A stretch of DNA of 64,000 nucleotides from Sinorhizobium sp. A49 (lineage in GTDB: Bacteria > Pseudomonadota > Alphaproteobacteria > Rhizobiales > Rhizobiaceae). This document shows, piece after piece, positions 1-9,303 of this stretch. Positions within the stretch are counted from its first letter, which is position 1; each line of letters opens with the position of its first letter. The notes below the pieces were generated by a model. It saw only the letters and a program-made list of their open reading frames with translations. It searched no databases and was not told the origin of the DNA. The stretch spans positions 124,001 to 188,000 of the forward strand of contig NZ_MUNW01000055.1 of assembly GCF_002002725.1 (NCBI RefSeq), in the 5' to 3' direction. Both the position numbers and the translations under genes were made by a program.

Positions 1-110
1 TACGGCGTGATTTCCGCTTCGTGGCGGCGTGCAAGAGCAGCGAAGGCTTCAAGCCCGATGAACGACCAGGGAGAGCCGATAGAGAAGAAGTAGTCGATGC
101 TTTTCGTCAC
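1..110 (-). CDS. DsbA-family / 2-hydroxychromene-2-carboxylate isomerase-like protein (partial)
   Basis: Only the N-terminal 36 residues are inside the window; the gene runs off the left edge. The start of the peptide (TKSIDYFFSIGSPWSFIG) has the beta-strand plus S-P-W-S loop of the DsbA-like thioredoxin fold used by 2-hydroxychromene-2-carboxylate isomerases and related glutathione-dependent enzymes. A GTG start is assigned because no ATG occurs in the visible reading frame. It follows the luciferase-like gene by 49 bases in the same direction, so it is probably the next gene of the sulfur-type operon. The true substrate cannot be told from the fragment. Confidence 0.7.
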   Translation of the reverse strand, partial: MTKSIDYFFSIGSPWSFIGLEAFAALARRHEAEITP

Positions 111-159
111 TGCTGAACTGCCTTGATGGAGTTGGGGTCTGAGATTGTGGGCGAGCGCG

Positions 160-1221
160 TCAAGCCGCCGCCGGGTTTGTGGAGGGTGCCTCGCCGATCA
201 CGTCGTTTGTCTGCGACCAGCCAAGCTGCGGGGCGATGCGCGAAACGACGTTATCGAGGATTTGGCGATACTCGTCGTGCTCGAACTCGTAGGGCAGCTC
301 GAGCCGAAGCTCGCGCACATGCGGCAGGATCGGATCGGCGAGCAACCGCTCGAGGATCTGTTCGGACGTACCGACAAGGTCGCGGGCAAAGAGCGTGCGC
401 CGCTCGCCCTGCGGGGTCAGCGTGCGCTCGTGCCGGCCGGCGGCGTAATCGAGGTAACGGCGCCTTGTGCCGGCATCCGCGCCATCCAGCGGAACGATGA
501 CGCGGCCAAGTGCGACGCGTTTCCCTGCTCCGCCCGCCTGCCGATAGGTTTCGAGCTGGCGTGCCTGCGCCTCGAAGAAGTCGTCGGTCTGCTCGCCGGT
601 CGTGACGTTGCCGATCAGCAGATTGAAACCATTCTCGCCAGCCCATCGGGCCGAGCGCAAGGAGCCGCCTCCGTACCAGAGCCTGTCGGAAAGCCCCTTG
701 GCATGAGGCTGCAATCGCGGGCGCTGTGGACCAAACGGCGTCTTGATCACCGTATGTTCGTCACCCAGATACGCGCTGCGCAGATTGTCGGCGAAACGTA
801 AGACCCGCTGATGCGAGAAATCGTACGCTGACCAGTCTCCATCAAAAGCGAGTGGCCCGATCAGGTCGACATGCGGCGGGCGCCCCGCACTCAGCCCCAC
901 GTTCAAGCGACCGCGCGAGAGCACGTCGACGGTCGAAAGGTCTTCGGCGAGCCGGTAGGGATTTTCATAGCCGATCGGGATGACCGCCGTGCCGAGTTGA
1001 ATGCGGTCGGTCCTCTGGGTCGCCGCCGCCAGGAAGGCGGCTGCCGACGAGATGCCGGGTTCGAGGTGGCGCTGCCTGACCCAGGCGCTGGCGAAACCGA
1101 GACTCTCGCCGTATTCGAGCAAGCGCAGCGTTTGCTCCAGGCCGGCCAGCGGATCGTCGCTCGCATAGTTTCCCGGCGTCAAAAAGCCGATATGGTCGAT
1201 CGCGATCTTGTGGTCTGTCAT
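160..1221 (-). CDS. LLM-class flavin-dependent monooxygenase
   Basis: This 353-residue protein has the bacterial luciferase-like TIM-barrel pattern: an early strand (IAIDHIGFLTPG), a WVRQRHLEPG segment where many family members have the substrate-facing AEHH/RE region, an IQLGTAVIPI strand and a LSRGRLNVGLSAG turn. Members use reduced flavin and oxygen to oxidise small organic, often sulfur- or nitrogen-containing, compounds. It starts 12 bases after the upstream binding-protein gene, with AAGGGCG about nine bases before the ATG, so it is cotranscribed with the transporter. It is a third luciferase-like enzyme in the operon and differs from the other two in sequence and length. Substrate is unknown; oxidation of a compound delivered by the transporter is inferred. 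Confidence 0.85.
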   Translation of the reverse strand: MTDHKIAIDHIGFLTPGNYASDDPLAGLEQTLRLLEYGESLGFASAWVRQRHLEPGISSAAAFLAAATQRTDRIQLGTAVIPIGYENPYRLAEDLSTVDVLSRGRLNVGLSAGRPPHVDLIGPLAFDGDWSAYDFSHQRVLRFADNLRSAYLGDEHTVIKTPFGPQRPRLQPHAKGLSDRLWYGGGSLRSARWAGENGFNLLIGNVTTGEQTDDFFEAQARQLETYRQAGGAGKRVALGRVIVPLDGADAGTRRRYLDYAAGRHERTLTPQGERRTLFARDLVGTSEQILERLLADPILPHVRELRLELPYEFEHDEYRQILDNVVSRIAPQLGWSQTNDVIGEAPSTNPAAA

Positions 1222-1233
1222 CGTCGCGCGCCC

Positions 1234-2172
1234 TTAAGTTTTCGGCAGGCCGGGAGGATTGGTCTCAGACTTTGGCAGCGCCTCTTCCGCCAGATGCCAA
1301 CGGTCAAGGATCCTGGCATAGGTGCCATTTTCGATGAGGCCATTGGTGGCAGCGGTCAGCGCATCGGCAAGGCCGCTGCCCTTGCGGGTGGTGATCGCCA
1401 CGTCGGACCGTTCCGGCCAGCCGGCGCTCAAGGTGCCGACGCGTTTGATGTTCCGGTCGCGGGCGGCGATGAAAACAAGCTGCGCATGCGGCTGGACGAT
1501 CACATCGGCGCGGCCGGACGCCAGCGCCAAAAGGCTCGTCGCCTCGTCGTCATAGTATTGCAATTCAAGCGGCTTCAGGCCGGCGGCGACATTCCCGTCG
1601 TTCCATTTCAGAAGGATGCGCTCCTGGTTGGTGCCGGCACCAACGATGATCCTGAGGCCCGCCGCATCCTTCGGTTCCTTGATCGAGGTGACAGCGCTGT
1701 CCGCCTTGACGAAGAAGCCGTGCAGTCCCTGGCGGTAGCTCGAAAAATCGAACTTCTCCTTGCGCTGCTCGGTGACGCCGACATTGGAGATGACCGCATC
1801 GTATTTGCCCGATGTCAGGCCGAGAGGCCAGTCGATCCAGGCGATCGGCACGAGTTCCAGCGTCAAGCCGAGACTGTCGGCGACCGCAAGCGCATAGTCC
1901 GGATCCGCGCCGATCACGGTTTTTGCGTCGGTCGCGTAGGTCGCAAGCGGTGGTCCGCCGGGGCTGACGGCGACGGTGAATTTGCCTGGCGTGACGAACT
2001 TGAAACCCGGCGCTATCACCGCAACTGCCGCATCGTTGCGTTCGGCGCGGATGCGCCCCGGCTGTTCCGGGCTGAAGTCGAAGCCGTCGGCGGCCGCAAC
2101 TGGGCCGAGATGAAGGAGCGCTGCCGCAAAAGCGGCGAAAATTGCTGGGCGTAAAGCGGCTGGACTGAACAT
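1234..2172 (-). CDS. Amino-acid-type ABC transporter solute-binding protein (paralog 2)
   Basis: A family-3 periplasmic binding protein of 312 residues with a cleavable signal peptide (hydrophobic residues about 8-27, ending VAAAD). Binding-fold landmarks include PPLATYATDAKTVIGADPD, the DAVISN strand and EKFDFS. The last residues NPPGLPK are almost the same as those of the neighbouring binding protein, and the two align along their whole length, so they are tandem duplicates. It delivers a polar amino-acid-like ligand to the fused permease/ATPase encoded just upstream in the operon. Start is supported by GGAG upstream. B. subtilis TcyJ/TcyK are a comparable pair of paralogous binding proteins serving one transporter. 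Confidence 0.9.
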   Translation of the reverse strand: MFSPAALRPAIFAAFAAALLHLGPVAAADGFDFSPEQPGRIRAERNDAAVAVIAPGFKFVTPGKFTVAVSPGGPPLATYATDAKTVIGADPDYALAVADSLGLTLELVPIAWIDWPLGLTSGKYDAVISNVGVTEQRKEKFDFSSYRQGLHGFFVKADSAVTSIKEPKDAAGLRIIVGAGTNQERILLKWNDGNVAAGLKPLELQYYDDEATSLLALASGRADVIVQPHAQLVFIAARDRNIKRVGTLSAGWPERSDVAITTRKGSGLADALTAATNGLIENGTYARILDRWHLAEEALPKSETNPPGLPKT

Positions 2173-2241
2173 GTCTGTCGTCTCCGGAGGGGATGATGAA
2201 GGAGCGGGCCGGCGACACGCCGGCCCACAATTCCGCGAGCG

Positions 2242-3186
2242 TTACGAGCCGCTCTTCGGCAGGCCGGGAGGATTGGTCTGCGACGCGTCGACGGCCTCGT
2301 CGGTCAGGCTCCAGCGCTTCAAGACTTCGCCATATTTGCCGTTCTTGATCAGGTCGTTGACGGCCAGAGTGATGGCATCGGCAAGCCCGCCGCCCTTGCG
2401 GGTCGTCACTGCGATTTCGGCGGTCAGCGGCCAGCCGCCGCTGGCAATGCCGACAACCTTGGTGTCGTTGCGGATCGAGGCGGCATAGGCGCGCGTCGCA
2501 TTGGGATTGAATTCGACATCGGCCCGGCCCGACTGCAGCGCCAGATCACCAGCAGCGCGATCGTCATAATACTGCACCTCGATCGGCTTCAGCCCGGCGG
2601 CAACGTTCTGCCGGTCCCATTCCAGGATGATCTTCTCCTGGTTGGTGCCGGCCCCAGTGATCACCTTCAGGCCCGCCACGTCCTTGGGTTCCTTGATCGA
2701 GGTGATCGGACTGTCGGACTTGACGAAGAAGCCGAGCACGTCACGCCGGTAGGTAGAGAAATCGAACTTCTCCTTGCGCTCCTCGGTGACGGTGACGTTG
2801 CTGATCACCGCGTCGTACTTGCCCGAGGCAACGCCGAGCGGCCAGTCGGCCCAGGCAACCGCCACGAGATCCAGTTCAAGGCCGAGGCTGTCGGCAACCA
2901 GCGAGGCGAGATCGGGATCGGCACCGACAACGGTCTTGCTATCCGAAGCGTAGGTTGCGATCGGCGGATCCCACGGGTTGACGGCAACCGTGAACTTGCC
3001 GGGATTGACGAACTTGAAGTCCGGCGCGATCGCCTTGATCGCCGCTTCGTTGCGCTCCGCGCGCACTCGGTTGGACGTATCCGGGCTGAGATCGAACTTT
3101 TCCTCAGCCTGAACCGAGGCTGTACCGAGCGTCGCGATGGCGACCGCCCCTGCCAAAAGCAGTTTTGCTCTGTCGAAGAATGCCAT
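2242..3186 (-). CDS. Amino-acid-type ABC transporter solute-binding protein (paralog 1)
   Basis: A family-3 solute-binding protein with a Sec signal peptide (MAFFDRAKLLLAGAVAIATL, cleavage near VQA-EE). The body carries the same ligand-cleft elements as its tandem paralog: DPPIATYASDSKTVVGADPD, DAVISN, EKFDFSTYR and the terminal NPPGLPK. I place the start at 3186 because GGAG sits at a suitable distance; an in-frame ATG at 3201 would add five residues. It lies 77 bases downstream of the permease/ATPase gene. Two retained paralogs suggest that the single membrane channel is served by two ligand preferences. Ligand identity (cystine-like or S-substituted cysteine) is inferred from operon content, not seen. 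Confidence 0.9.
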   Translation of the reverse strand: MAFFDRAKLLLAGAVAIATLGTASVQAEEKFDLSPDTSNRVRAERNEAAIKAIAPDFKFVNPGKFTVAVNPWDPPIATYASDSKTVVGADPDLASLVADSLGLELDLVAVAWADWPLGVASGKYDAVISNVTVTEERKEKFDFSTYRRDVLGFFVKSDSPITSIKEPKDVAGLKVITGAGTNQEKIILEWDRQNVAAGLKPIEVQYYDDRAAGDLALQSGRADVEFNPNATRAYAASIRNDTKVVGIASGGWPLTAEIAVTTRKGGGLADAITLAVNDLIKNGKYGEVLKRWSLTDEAVDASQTNPPGLPKSGS

Positions 3187-3263
3187 GTGCTTAATCTCCA
3201 TCTCATCTTAAGGTTGTAGTTACTATCGATCGTGTCCGCGGTGCCCATGCACGCGTCGAATTT

Positions 3264-5039
3264 TCAGAGGACCTTGGCGAGGAATTCGCGGGTGCGAGGA
3301 TGTTCCGCGGCGGTGAAGATGCGGGACGGCGGGCCGGCCTCAAGGATGCGGCCCGCTTCCATGAAGACGACGGTGTCGGCGACCTCGCGGGCAAAACCGG
3401 TCTCGTGGGTGACGATCACCAGCGTCGTGCCGGTGCGCGCCAGTTCCTTGATGACATCGAGCACTTCGCCGACCAGTTCCGGATCAAGCGCCGAGGTCGG
3501 CTCGTCGAAGAGCAGGACCTTCGGCCGGAGTGCCAGAGCCCGAGCAATCGCCACGCGCTGCTGCTGGCCGCCCGAGATCTGTCGGGGATAGGCGTTGATC
3601 TTGTCGCTCAAGCCCACCCGCGCCAGCAGATCCTGCGCCAGCCGCACGGCGTCGTCGCGCTTCAGGCCGCGAACCTGGACCGGCGCCTCGATGAGGTTTT
3701 CCAGGACCGTCAGATGCGGGAAGAGATTGAAATTCTGGAACACCATGCCGATGTCGGCGCGGCGCTTCAAAATGTCCTTCTCCTTCAGCTCATAAAGCGT
3801 GTTGCCCTTCTGGCTGTAGCCGACGAGATCGCCGTCGATCGAGATGAAGCCATCGTCGACCCGCTCCAGATGGTTGATGGCACGCAGCAGCGTCGACTTG
3901 CCCGAGCCTGATGGCCCGAGGATCGCCGTCACGCTGCCCGCCGGCAGGTTCAGCTCGACATCGTCAAGCACTTTCAGCGAACCGAAGCTCTTGGAGATAC
4001 CGTGGATGCGGACGGCACCACCGGCGCGAAAGGCCGTTGCGTCATGAAAGCCGGCCTTGCGGACGACAGCGCCATTGCCCGCAATCTCGCTCAGCGGACG
4101 TCGAAACCGCGAGAAGAAGGCCTGGAACGGCAGCGGCACCGGATTGCGGACCGCACCCTTGGAGAAATGCCGCTCGATATAGTACTGGGCGATCGAAAGG
4201 CCGGTCATGATCACCAGGTACCAGACGGTCGCAACCATCAGGAGCGGAATGACTTCGAGATTGCGGCGGTAGATGACCTGAACGGTGTAGAAGAGCTCAG
4301 GTAGCGCCAGCACGTAGACCATGGACGTGCTCTTGGCGAGACCGATGATCTCGTTGAAGCCGGTCGGCAGGATCGAGCGCATCGCCTGCGGCAGCACGAT
4401 TCTGAAAGCCTGGCGATGACGCGGCAGGCCAAGTGCGGCCGCCGCCTCGTGCTGCCCATGATCGACGGAGAGAATGCCGCCGCGCACGATCTCGGCGAAG
4501 AAGGCCGATTGGTTGAGCGTGAGCCCCAGGAAGGCGGCCGCAAACGGCGTCAACAGCTGGGTGGTCGGGTAGTTGAAGAAGGTGGTGCCGGTAAAGGGAA
4601 TGCCGACCGAGATTGTCTCGTAGAGATAGCCGAGGTTGTTGAGCACGAGCAGCAGCACGATCAGCGGAATCGAGCGCAGCAGCCAGATATAGCCGAAGGA
4701 CAGGCCCCCGAGCAGCGGCGACTTCGATACCCGCGCCAGAGCCAGCGCCGTTCCGAGCAGCGAGCCGGACACAGTCGCCAGCGCCGTCAGCAGCAATGTC
4801 CGTCCGAGGCCCGCGAGCACCGGTTCGGCAAAGAACCATTCGGCAAAGACCGGCCAGCCCCAGCGCGGATTGGTCAGCACCGAATAGAGCACGCCGGCAA
4901 TGACGAGTGCAGCAAACAGCGTACCGAGCGCGCGGCCGGGATGGCGTGCGGGCACGACGCGATAATGGGCATAGCCCGGATTGGGTTCGCTCGTTCGCCC
5001 GGCGCCGGCAACGCCGGCATAATCGGTCAGAATGGCCAT
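3264..5039 (-). CDS. Fused amino-acid ABC transporter permease/ATP-binding protein
   Basis: A 591-residue fusion of the two inner-membrane components of a polar amino-acid importer. Residues about 35-290 form a HisM/GlnP-type permease with several membrane helices and an EAA loop near residue 198 (EAAAALGLPRHRQAF). Residues about 342-591 form the ATPase: Walker A GPSGSGKST at 375-383, Q-loop in VFQNFNLF, signature ISGGQQQR at 488-495, Walker B LLFDEP near 510 and switch His in VTHETG. These parts are usually separate genes; the fusion would work as a homodimer with one of the two binding proteins encoded just downstream. A 47-base gap separates it from the upstream acetyltransferase. Confidence 0.93.
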   Translation of the reverse strand: MAILTDYAGVAGAGRTSEPNPGYAHYRVVPARHPGRALGTLFAALVIAGVLYSVLTNPRWGWPVFAEWFFAEPVLAGLGRTLLLTALATVSGSLLGTALALARVSKSPLLGGLSFGYIWLLRSIPLIVLLLVLNNLGYLYETISVGIPFTGTTFFNYPTTQLLTPFAAAFLGLTLNQSAFFAEIVRGGILSVDHGQHEAAAALGLPRHRQAFRIVLPQAMRSILPTGFNEIIGLAKSTSMVYVLALPELFYTVQVIYRRNLEVIPLLMVATVWYLVIMTGLSIAQYYIERHFSKGAVRNPVPLPFQAFFSRFRRPLSEIAGNGAVVRKAGFHDATAFRAGGAVRIHGISKSFGSLKVLDDVELNLPAGSVTAILGPSGSGKSTLLRAINHLERVDDGFISIDGDLVGYSQKGNTLYELKEKDILKRRADIGMVFQNFNLFPHLTVLENLIEAPVQVRGLKRDDAVRLAQDLLARVGLSDKINAYPRQISGGQQQRVAIARALALRPKVLLFDEPTSALDPELVGEVLDVIKELARTGTTLVIVTHETGFAREVADTVVFMEAGRILEAGPPSRIFTAAEHPRTREFLAKVL

Positions 5040-5086
5040 GATGCATCCTCTCTGGAAGTGGTTCGTGCGCCCGTGGGACGCTGGCG

Positions 5087-5638
5087 CTAGGGGTGATGGG
5101 CAGCCTGCAGATGCGATGGATGCGGGTCTCCGAGAAGTGCCAGCGATGCGACGAGATGGGTGATGTCCTTCTCGAACGGCAGCGTCTTGTAGATCTCCGG
5201 ATCGGCGTCGACGTCGAATAGCGCCGTGTAACCATTGACGAGATAGAGGCCGACAGCCTCTGGCTGCCGGAAACCGGTCGTCAGGTAGATGCGGGAATAG
5301 CCTTGACGCGCGGCCTGCGCTTCGAGTTCGAGCAGAACCTTGCGCGCCAACCCCTGACGGCGCAGATCGGAACGCGTCCAGATGCGTTTGAACTCGGCGG
5401 TGCAGTCGTCATAGTGCTTGAAGGCGCCGCCGCCGATCGTCTCGTCATTGCGCACCAGCAGCACGAAGTTGCCGTGCGGCGGCGCGAAAGCCTCCGGCGG
5501 ATAGCGGTTGAGTTCTGCCGCCGCGCCCTCGTCGCTGAAGTAGTTGCCGTAACGGCTGTCATATTCGATGATCAGCTCATCGATCAGCGGCTTGGCACGC
5601 GGGTCGAGGGGGCTGGTGTAGAAAAACGTATCGCTCAT
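5087..5638 (-). CDS. GNAT-family N-acetyltransferase
   Basis: A 183-residue acetyltransferase of the GNAT fold. The FVLLVRNDETIGGGAF strand pair is followed by the acetyl-CoA loop R-R-Q-G-L-A-R (residues about 114-120) and the C-terminal YLVNGYTALF element. GNAT enzymes move acetyl from acetyl-CoA to an amine. In this operon it sits next to an M20 deacylase, which fits a protect/deprotect pair acting on an amino acid. The start chosen, MSDTFFYTSP, is at 5638; an in-frame ATG at 5665 overlaps the preceding stop as ATGA and would add nine residues, so translational coupling is likely either way. It would correspond to SnaA (YtmI) of B. subtilis in the proposed pathway. Confidence 0.85.
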   Translation of the reverse strand: MSDTFFYTSPLDPRAKPLIDELIIEYDSRYGNYFSDEGAAAELNRYPPEAFAPPHGNFVLLVRNDETIGGGAFKHYDDCTAEFKRIWTRSDLRRQGLARKVLLELEAQAARQGYSRIYLTTGFRQPEAVGLYLVNGYTALFDVDADPEIYKTLPFEKDITHLVASLALLGDPHPSHLQAAHHP

Positions 5639-5661
5639 GGGTTTCGCCAATCCCGTTGTCG

Positions 5662-6870
5662 TCATCTTGCGAGGAAGGTTTCGACCAGCCGCACCCAGTA
5701 GCGGGCGGCCGGCGCGATGATTGCGTCGTTGAAGTCGTAGGTGGCGCTGTGAAGCGGCGCGCTGTCGCCATTGCCGACGAAGAGATAGCTGCCAGCCTTC
5801 TGCTCCAGCATGAAGGCGAAGTCCTCGCTCGCCGTGCGCGGTTTGAAGTCGCTGACGACCTGGCCCGCGCCGAAGGCTTCGAGCGCAACGCTGCGGGCAA
5901 GATCCGTCTCGGCGCGGTGATTGATCAGCGCCGGGAAGCCGCGCCGGTAATCCACCTCCGCGGTGGCGCCGAAGCTTTCGGCCTGCGCGCGGGCCAGCGC
6001 CGGAACGCGCTCGCCCAACAATCCGCGAACGGTTTCGTTGAAGGCCCGCAGGGTCAGCTTCAGCGCCACGCTTTCGGGAATGACGTTGGAGGCAGAACCG
6101 CCGTGGATAGAGCCAACGGTGACGACAGCCATTTCCTGCGGATCGACATTGCGCGACACCACGCTTTGCAGCGCCGTGATCAGCGAGGCTGTGGCGAGCA
6201 CCGGGTCGACGGTCCGTTGCGGTTCCGCGCCATGGCCGCCCTTGCCGACAATCTTGATGTTGCACTGATCGACCGAAGCCATGGCCGAGCCGGCGACAAA
6301 GCCGAACTGCCCTGATGGAACACCCGGCCAGTTGTGCAGGCCGAAGACGGCATCGACGGGAAAACGCTCGAACAGGCCCTCCGACAGCATCTTGCGCGCG
6401 CCCGCACCGATCTCCTCGGCCGGCTGGAAGATCAGTCGCAGGGTGCCATCGAAACGGCCGGCCTCGGCCAGGTAGCGCGCGGCGGCCAGCAGGATCGCCG
6501 TATGGCCGTCGTGCCCGCAGGCATGCATGACGCCGCGATTGGTGCTGGCATGGGCAAGGCCCGTCGCCTCCTCGATCGGAAGCGCATCCATGTCGGCGCG
6601 AATGCCGATCTGACGCGATCCCTCGCCCCGGGGCGATCCCTCGCCCCGGTTCAACGTGGCCACGACGCCGGTCCCGGCAATTCCCGTTTCCACCTCGTAG
6701 CCCCAGGATTTGAGCCGCGTGGCAACGATGTCGCTGGTGCGATGTTCGTGAAACGAAAGCTCCGGGTGCTGGTGCAGGTCATGCCGCAGCGCGACGATCT
6801 CATCGAGATAGGCGCCAATGCCTCGCTCGACGGCATCCCCTGGCTGTGCGTCCTTGACGTTGATGTTCAT
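5662..6870 (-). CDS. M20-family amidohydrolase / N-acyl amino acid deacylase
   Basis: A zinc-dependent M20D amidohydrolase of about 402 residues. Visible metal-site motifs are RADMDALPI, HACGHDGHT, the catalytic Glu in FQPAEEIGAG and the later HNWPG. Family members (hippurate hydrolase, aminoacylase, N-acetyl-cysteine deacetylases) release free amino acids from N-acyl forms. The start at 6870 is favoured because GGAG lies six bases before the ATG and because a longer reading would run into the upstream gene. It ends four bases inside an alternative start of the acetyltransferase gene. By context it should remove the acetyl group after the side chain is oxidised, the role of SndA in B. subtilis. 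Confidence 0.9.
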   Translation of the reverse strand: MNINVKDAQPGDAVERGIGAYLDEIVALRHDLHQHPELSFHEHRTSDIVATRLKSWGYEVETGIAGTGVVATLNRGEGSPRGEGSRQIGIRADMDALPIEEATGLAHASTNRGVMHACGHDGHTAILLAAARYLAEAGRFDGTLRLIFQPAEEIGAGARKMLSEGLFERFPVDAVFGLHNWPGVPSGQFGFVAGSAMASVDQCNIKIVGKGGHGAEPQRTVDPVLATASLITALQSVVSRNVDPQEMAVVTVGSIHGGSASNVIPESVALKLTLRAFNETVRGLLGERVPALARAQAESFGATAEVDYRRGFPALINHRAETDLARSVALEAFGAGQVVSDFKPRTASEDFAFMLEQKAGSYLFVGNGDSAPLHSATYDFNDAIIAPAARYWVRLVETFLAR

Positions 6871-6889
6871 AGGCGGCTCCATCGGCGCC

Positions 6890-8239
6890 TCAGGCGCCGA
6901 CGGCCCTTCCCTGCTCGATGTCTTCCTCCGGGGCCGCATAGCGGCTTTCGCGATAAGGCAGCCCCAGATGGTCGCGCAGCGTCTCGCCCTTCAGGTACGG
7001 GTCGAAATAGCCACGCTGCTCGAGGATCGGCAGCACATGGGCGGCAAAGTCCTGCAGGCCTTCGGCAATGACCGGGAAGCCGAGGATGAAACCATCTGCC
7101 GCATCGGTATCGACCCAACGGATGATCTCGTCGGCAATGTGCTCGGCGGTGCCGATGAAGGCGGTTCGCGGCGTCGCCACATCGAGCGCGATCTCGCGCA
7201 GTGTCTGGCCGGTCTCGCGCGCCGTCTTCTTGATGCGGTCCGTCGTTGCGCGGAAGCTGTTCTTGCCGATGTCGCCGAGATCCGGGAACGCTTCATCCAG
7301 CGGATAGACGCTGAAATCGTGATGATCGAAGAACCGGCCGAGATAGAGCAGCGCCTCCTCGACCGTGACCAGCGCACGGATCGCCTGGTATTTGGCTTCT
7401 GCCTCCTCGGCGGTCGCGCCGACGATCGGAGCGATGCCGGGGAAGAGGCCGATATCGGCCGCTCTTCGCCCCTGCGCGATCGCGCTCTGCTTGATCTGCT
7501 TGTAGAAGGTTCGGGCGTCTTCGACCGGGCCGCCATTGGTGAAAACGGCATCGGCGTGTTTGCCGGCCAGACGAATGCCGGAATCGGAGGCTCCCGCCTG
7601 GAAAACCACCGGTTGCCCCTGAGGAGAACGGCTGATGTTGAGTGGTCCTTCGATGCGGAAGAAACGGCCCTTGTGGTTCAACCGGCGCATCTTTGCCTTG
7701 TCGACATAGACGCCCGCTTGGCGATCGCGCACGAAGGCATCGTCGTCCCAGGAGTCCCACAGCCCCTTGGCCGCATCCAGATATTCGTCGGCGATCTCGT
7801 AGCGCAGTTCGTGTTCGGGATGCTCGCGTCCGTAGTTGCGGCCGGATCCCTCGAGCGGCGATGTCACCGCATTCCAGCCGGCACGCCCGCCGCTGATGAG
7901 GTCGAGCGAGGCGAATTGCCGGGCGATGGTGAAGGGGTCGCTGTAGGAGGTCGAGACGGTGCCGACCAGCCCGATCTTCGAGGTCGACGCGGCCAGCGCC
8001 GACAGAATGGTTAGCGGCTCGAAGCGGTTGAGAAAGTGCGGGATCGATTGTTCGTTGATGTAGAGGCCGTCGGCGACGAAGGCGAAGGCGATGCCGGCGG
8101 CTTCCGCCTTGCGTGCTGTGTCGACGAAGAAGCCGAAATTGACGCTGGCATCGGCGGGACCGCTCGGATGCTTCCAGGCATTCATGTGGCCGCCAGGCCC
8201 TTGCAGCATGATACCGAAGGTGACGTTTTTGCGGGTCAT
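6890..8239 (-). CDS. NtaA/SnaA/DszA-family flavin monooxygenase
   Basis: A 449-residue enzyme of the long NtaA/SnaA/DszA subclass of luciferase-like monooxygenases. Characteristic segments are FGIMLQGPGGHMNAWKHP near the N-terminus, FAFVADGLY, ISGGRAGWNAVTS (the subclass hallmark), PVVFQAGASDSG and ADAVFTNGG. These two-component enzymes take FMNH2 from a separate reductase and cleave C-S or C-N bonds (dibenzothiophene sulfone, nitrilotriacetate, N-acetyl-S-alkyl-cysteine). It is preceded by AGAAGGA and separated from its neighbours by about 20 bases on each side. Together with the deacylase and acetyltransferase it parallels CmoJ (YtnJ). No flavin reductase gene is seen in the window. Confidence 0.9.
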   Translation of the reverse strand: MTRKNVTFGIMLQGPGGHMNAWKHPSGPADASVNFGFFVDTARKAEAAGIAFAFVADGLYINEQSIPHFLNRFEPLTILSALAASTSKIGLVGTVSTSYSDPFTIARQFASLDLISGGRAGWNAVTSPLEGSGRNYGREHPEHELRYEIADEYLDAAKGLWDSWDDDAFVRDRQAGVYVDKAKMRRLNHKGRFFRIEGPLNISRSPQGQPVVFQAGASDSGIRLAGKHADAVFTNGGPVEDARTFYKQIKQSAIAQGRRAADIGLFPGIAPIVGATAEEAEAKYQAIRALVTVEEALLYLGRFFDHHDFSVYPLDEAFPDLGDIGKNSFRATTDRIKKTARETGQTLREIALDVATPRTAFIGTAEHIADEIIRWVDTDAADGFILGFPVIAEGLQDFAAHVLPILEQRGYFDPYLKGETLRDHLGLPYRESRYAAPEEDIEQGRAVGA

Positions 8240-8262
8240 GGACGATTTCCTTCTGCGGATGT

Positions 8263-9258
8263 TCAGGCGACGAGCGACAGCCGCTCTCTGGCGATGAGCT
8301 CGATCGAGGCGAAACGTTCGGCGGCCGGAAGGGCCGGCGTGTCGATCACGAATTCCTTGACGCCGTAGCGGCGATGAAGCGCATCGAGCTCCTGGCGCAC
8401 CTGACGTGGCGTCCCGTGCAGCACGCTCGGGCTTTTCTCCTCGACCCGGTAGTCGCTGACACCGGCCTGACGGGCGAATTCGGCCGCCTGCTCCTCGCTG
8501 CCGACATTGACGCTCTGACCATTGCCGAGGAAAACCTTGAAGATGCGAAGGCCGGCGACGCGCTCGCGGGCGCGCTCTTCGCTTTCGGCCGCCAGTGCTG
8601 CGACCGCCAGGATCGGGCGTCCGCCGCCCGTCGCACGCTCGTAAGCTGCAACCGTTCGCTCGAGGTTCTCCGGATCGCCGTTGAGATGCGCGGCAAAGAC
8701 CAGCTGCCAGCCTTTGGCTGCTGCGAGTTCGGCGCTTTCGACACTGGCGCCGAGCAGGAAGCGTTCCGGCGGATGCGCCGGCAACGGTGTTGCCAGGAGT
8801 GTCGACTCGTCAATCTTACCGGGCGCGAGGTAGTGGTTGAGATCGCTCAGTTGCTCGGCAAAACCCGGCTTGCGCTCGGGATCGCTCCCGATCTGCAGCG
8901 CCCGCGTCGAGAGCGGAAAGCCACCCGGCGCCTTGCCGACGCCGAGATCGACCCGCCCCGGTGCAAGCGACGCCAAGAGGTTGAATGTTTCGGCGACCTT
9001 GTAGGCGCTGTAATGCTGCAGCATGACACCGCCGGAGCCGATGCGGATCTTGGACGTACGCGCCAGGAGATAGGCGATCAGCGTCTCGGGGGACGAGCTT
9101 GCGAGGCCCGCCATGTTGTGATGCTCTGCCAGCCAGAAACGGTGATAGCCCCACTCCTCCGCTTTCGCTGCCAGCCGGGCGGTCGCCTGCAGGGCGTCGG
9201 TGGCGGTACTGCCGGGATCGATGGGGCTCTTGTCGAGAAGGCTGAGAAGATAAGACAT
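8263..9258 (-). CDS. MsnO8-family LLM-class oxidoreductase
   Basis: A 331-residue luciferase-like oxidoreductase of the MsnO8/YtmO subgroup. Landmarks are the N-terminal LLSLLDKSPI, the HRFWLAEHHNM active-site segment, SSPETLIAYLLA, IRIGSGGVML and the VDLGVGKAPGG turn. It is the first gene of the operon, with the promoter at about 9330 and an untranslated leader of roughly 60-70 bases. Flavin-dependent oxidation is expected; the substrate is not known. Being first and next to the NtaA-type enzyme, it mirrors CmoO (YtmO) beside CmoJ in the Bacillus S-(2-succino)cysteine operon. Confidence 0.88.
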   Translation of the reverse strand: MSYLLSLLDKSPIDPGSTATDALQATARLAAKAEEWGYHRFWLAEHHNMAGLASSSPETLIAYLLARTSKIRIGSGGVMLQHYSAYKVAETFNLLASLAPGRVDLGVGKAPGGFPLSTRALQIGSDPERKPGFAEQLSDLNHYLAPGKIDESTLLATPLPAHPPERFLLGASVESAELAAAKGWQLVFAAHLNGDPENLERTVAAYERATGGGRPILAVAALAAESEERARERVAGLRIFKVFLGNGQSVNVGSEEQAAEFARQAGVSDYRVEEKSPSVLHGTPRQVRQELDALHRRYGVKEFVIDTPALPAAERFASIELIARERLSLVA

Positions 9259-9303
9259 GCCACGTGTTCCAGATTGTCTCGGCGCCGCCGTCGGTCGCCA
9301 TTA

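Noticed and set aside
871-2154. A 427-codon plus-strand reading opposite the luciferase-like and binding-protein genes
   Set aside because: It is antisense to two well-supported genes and its translation has no recognisable domain; GC-rich codons on the other strand keep it open by chance.
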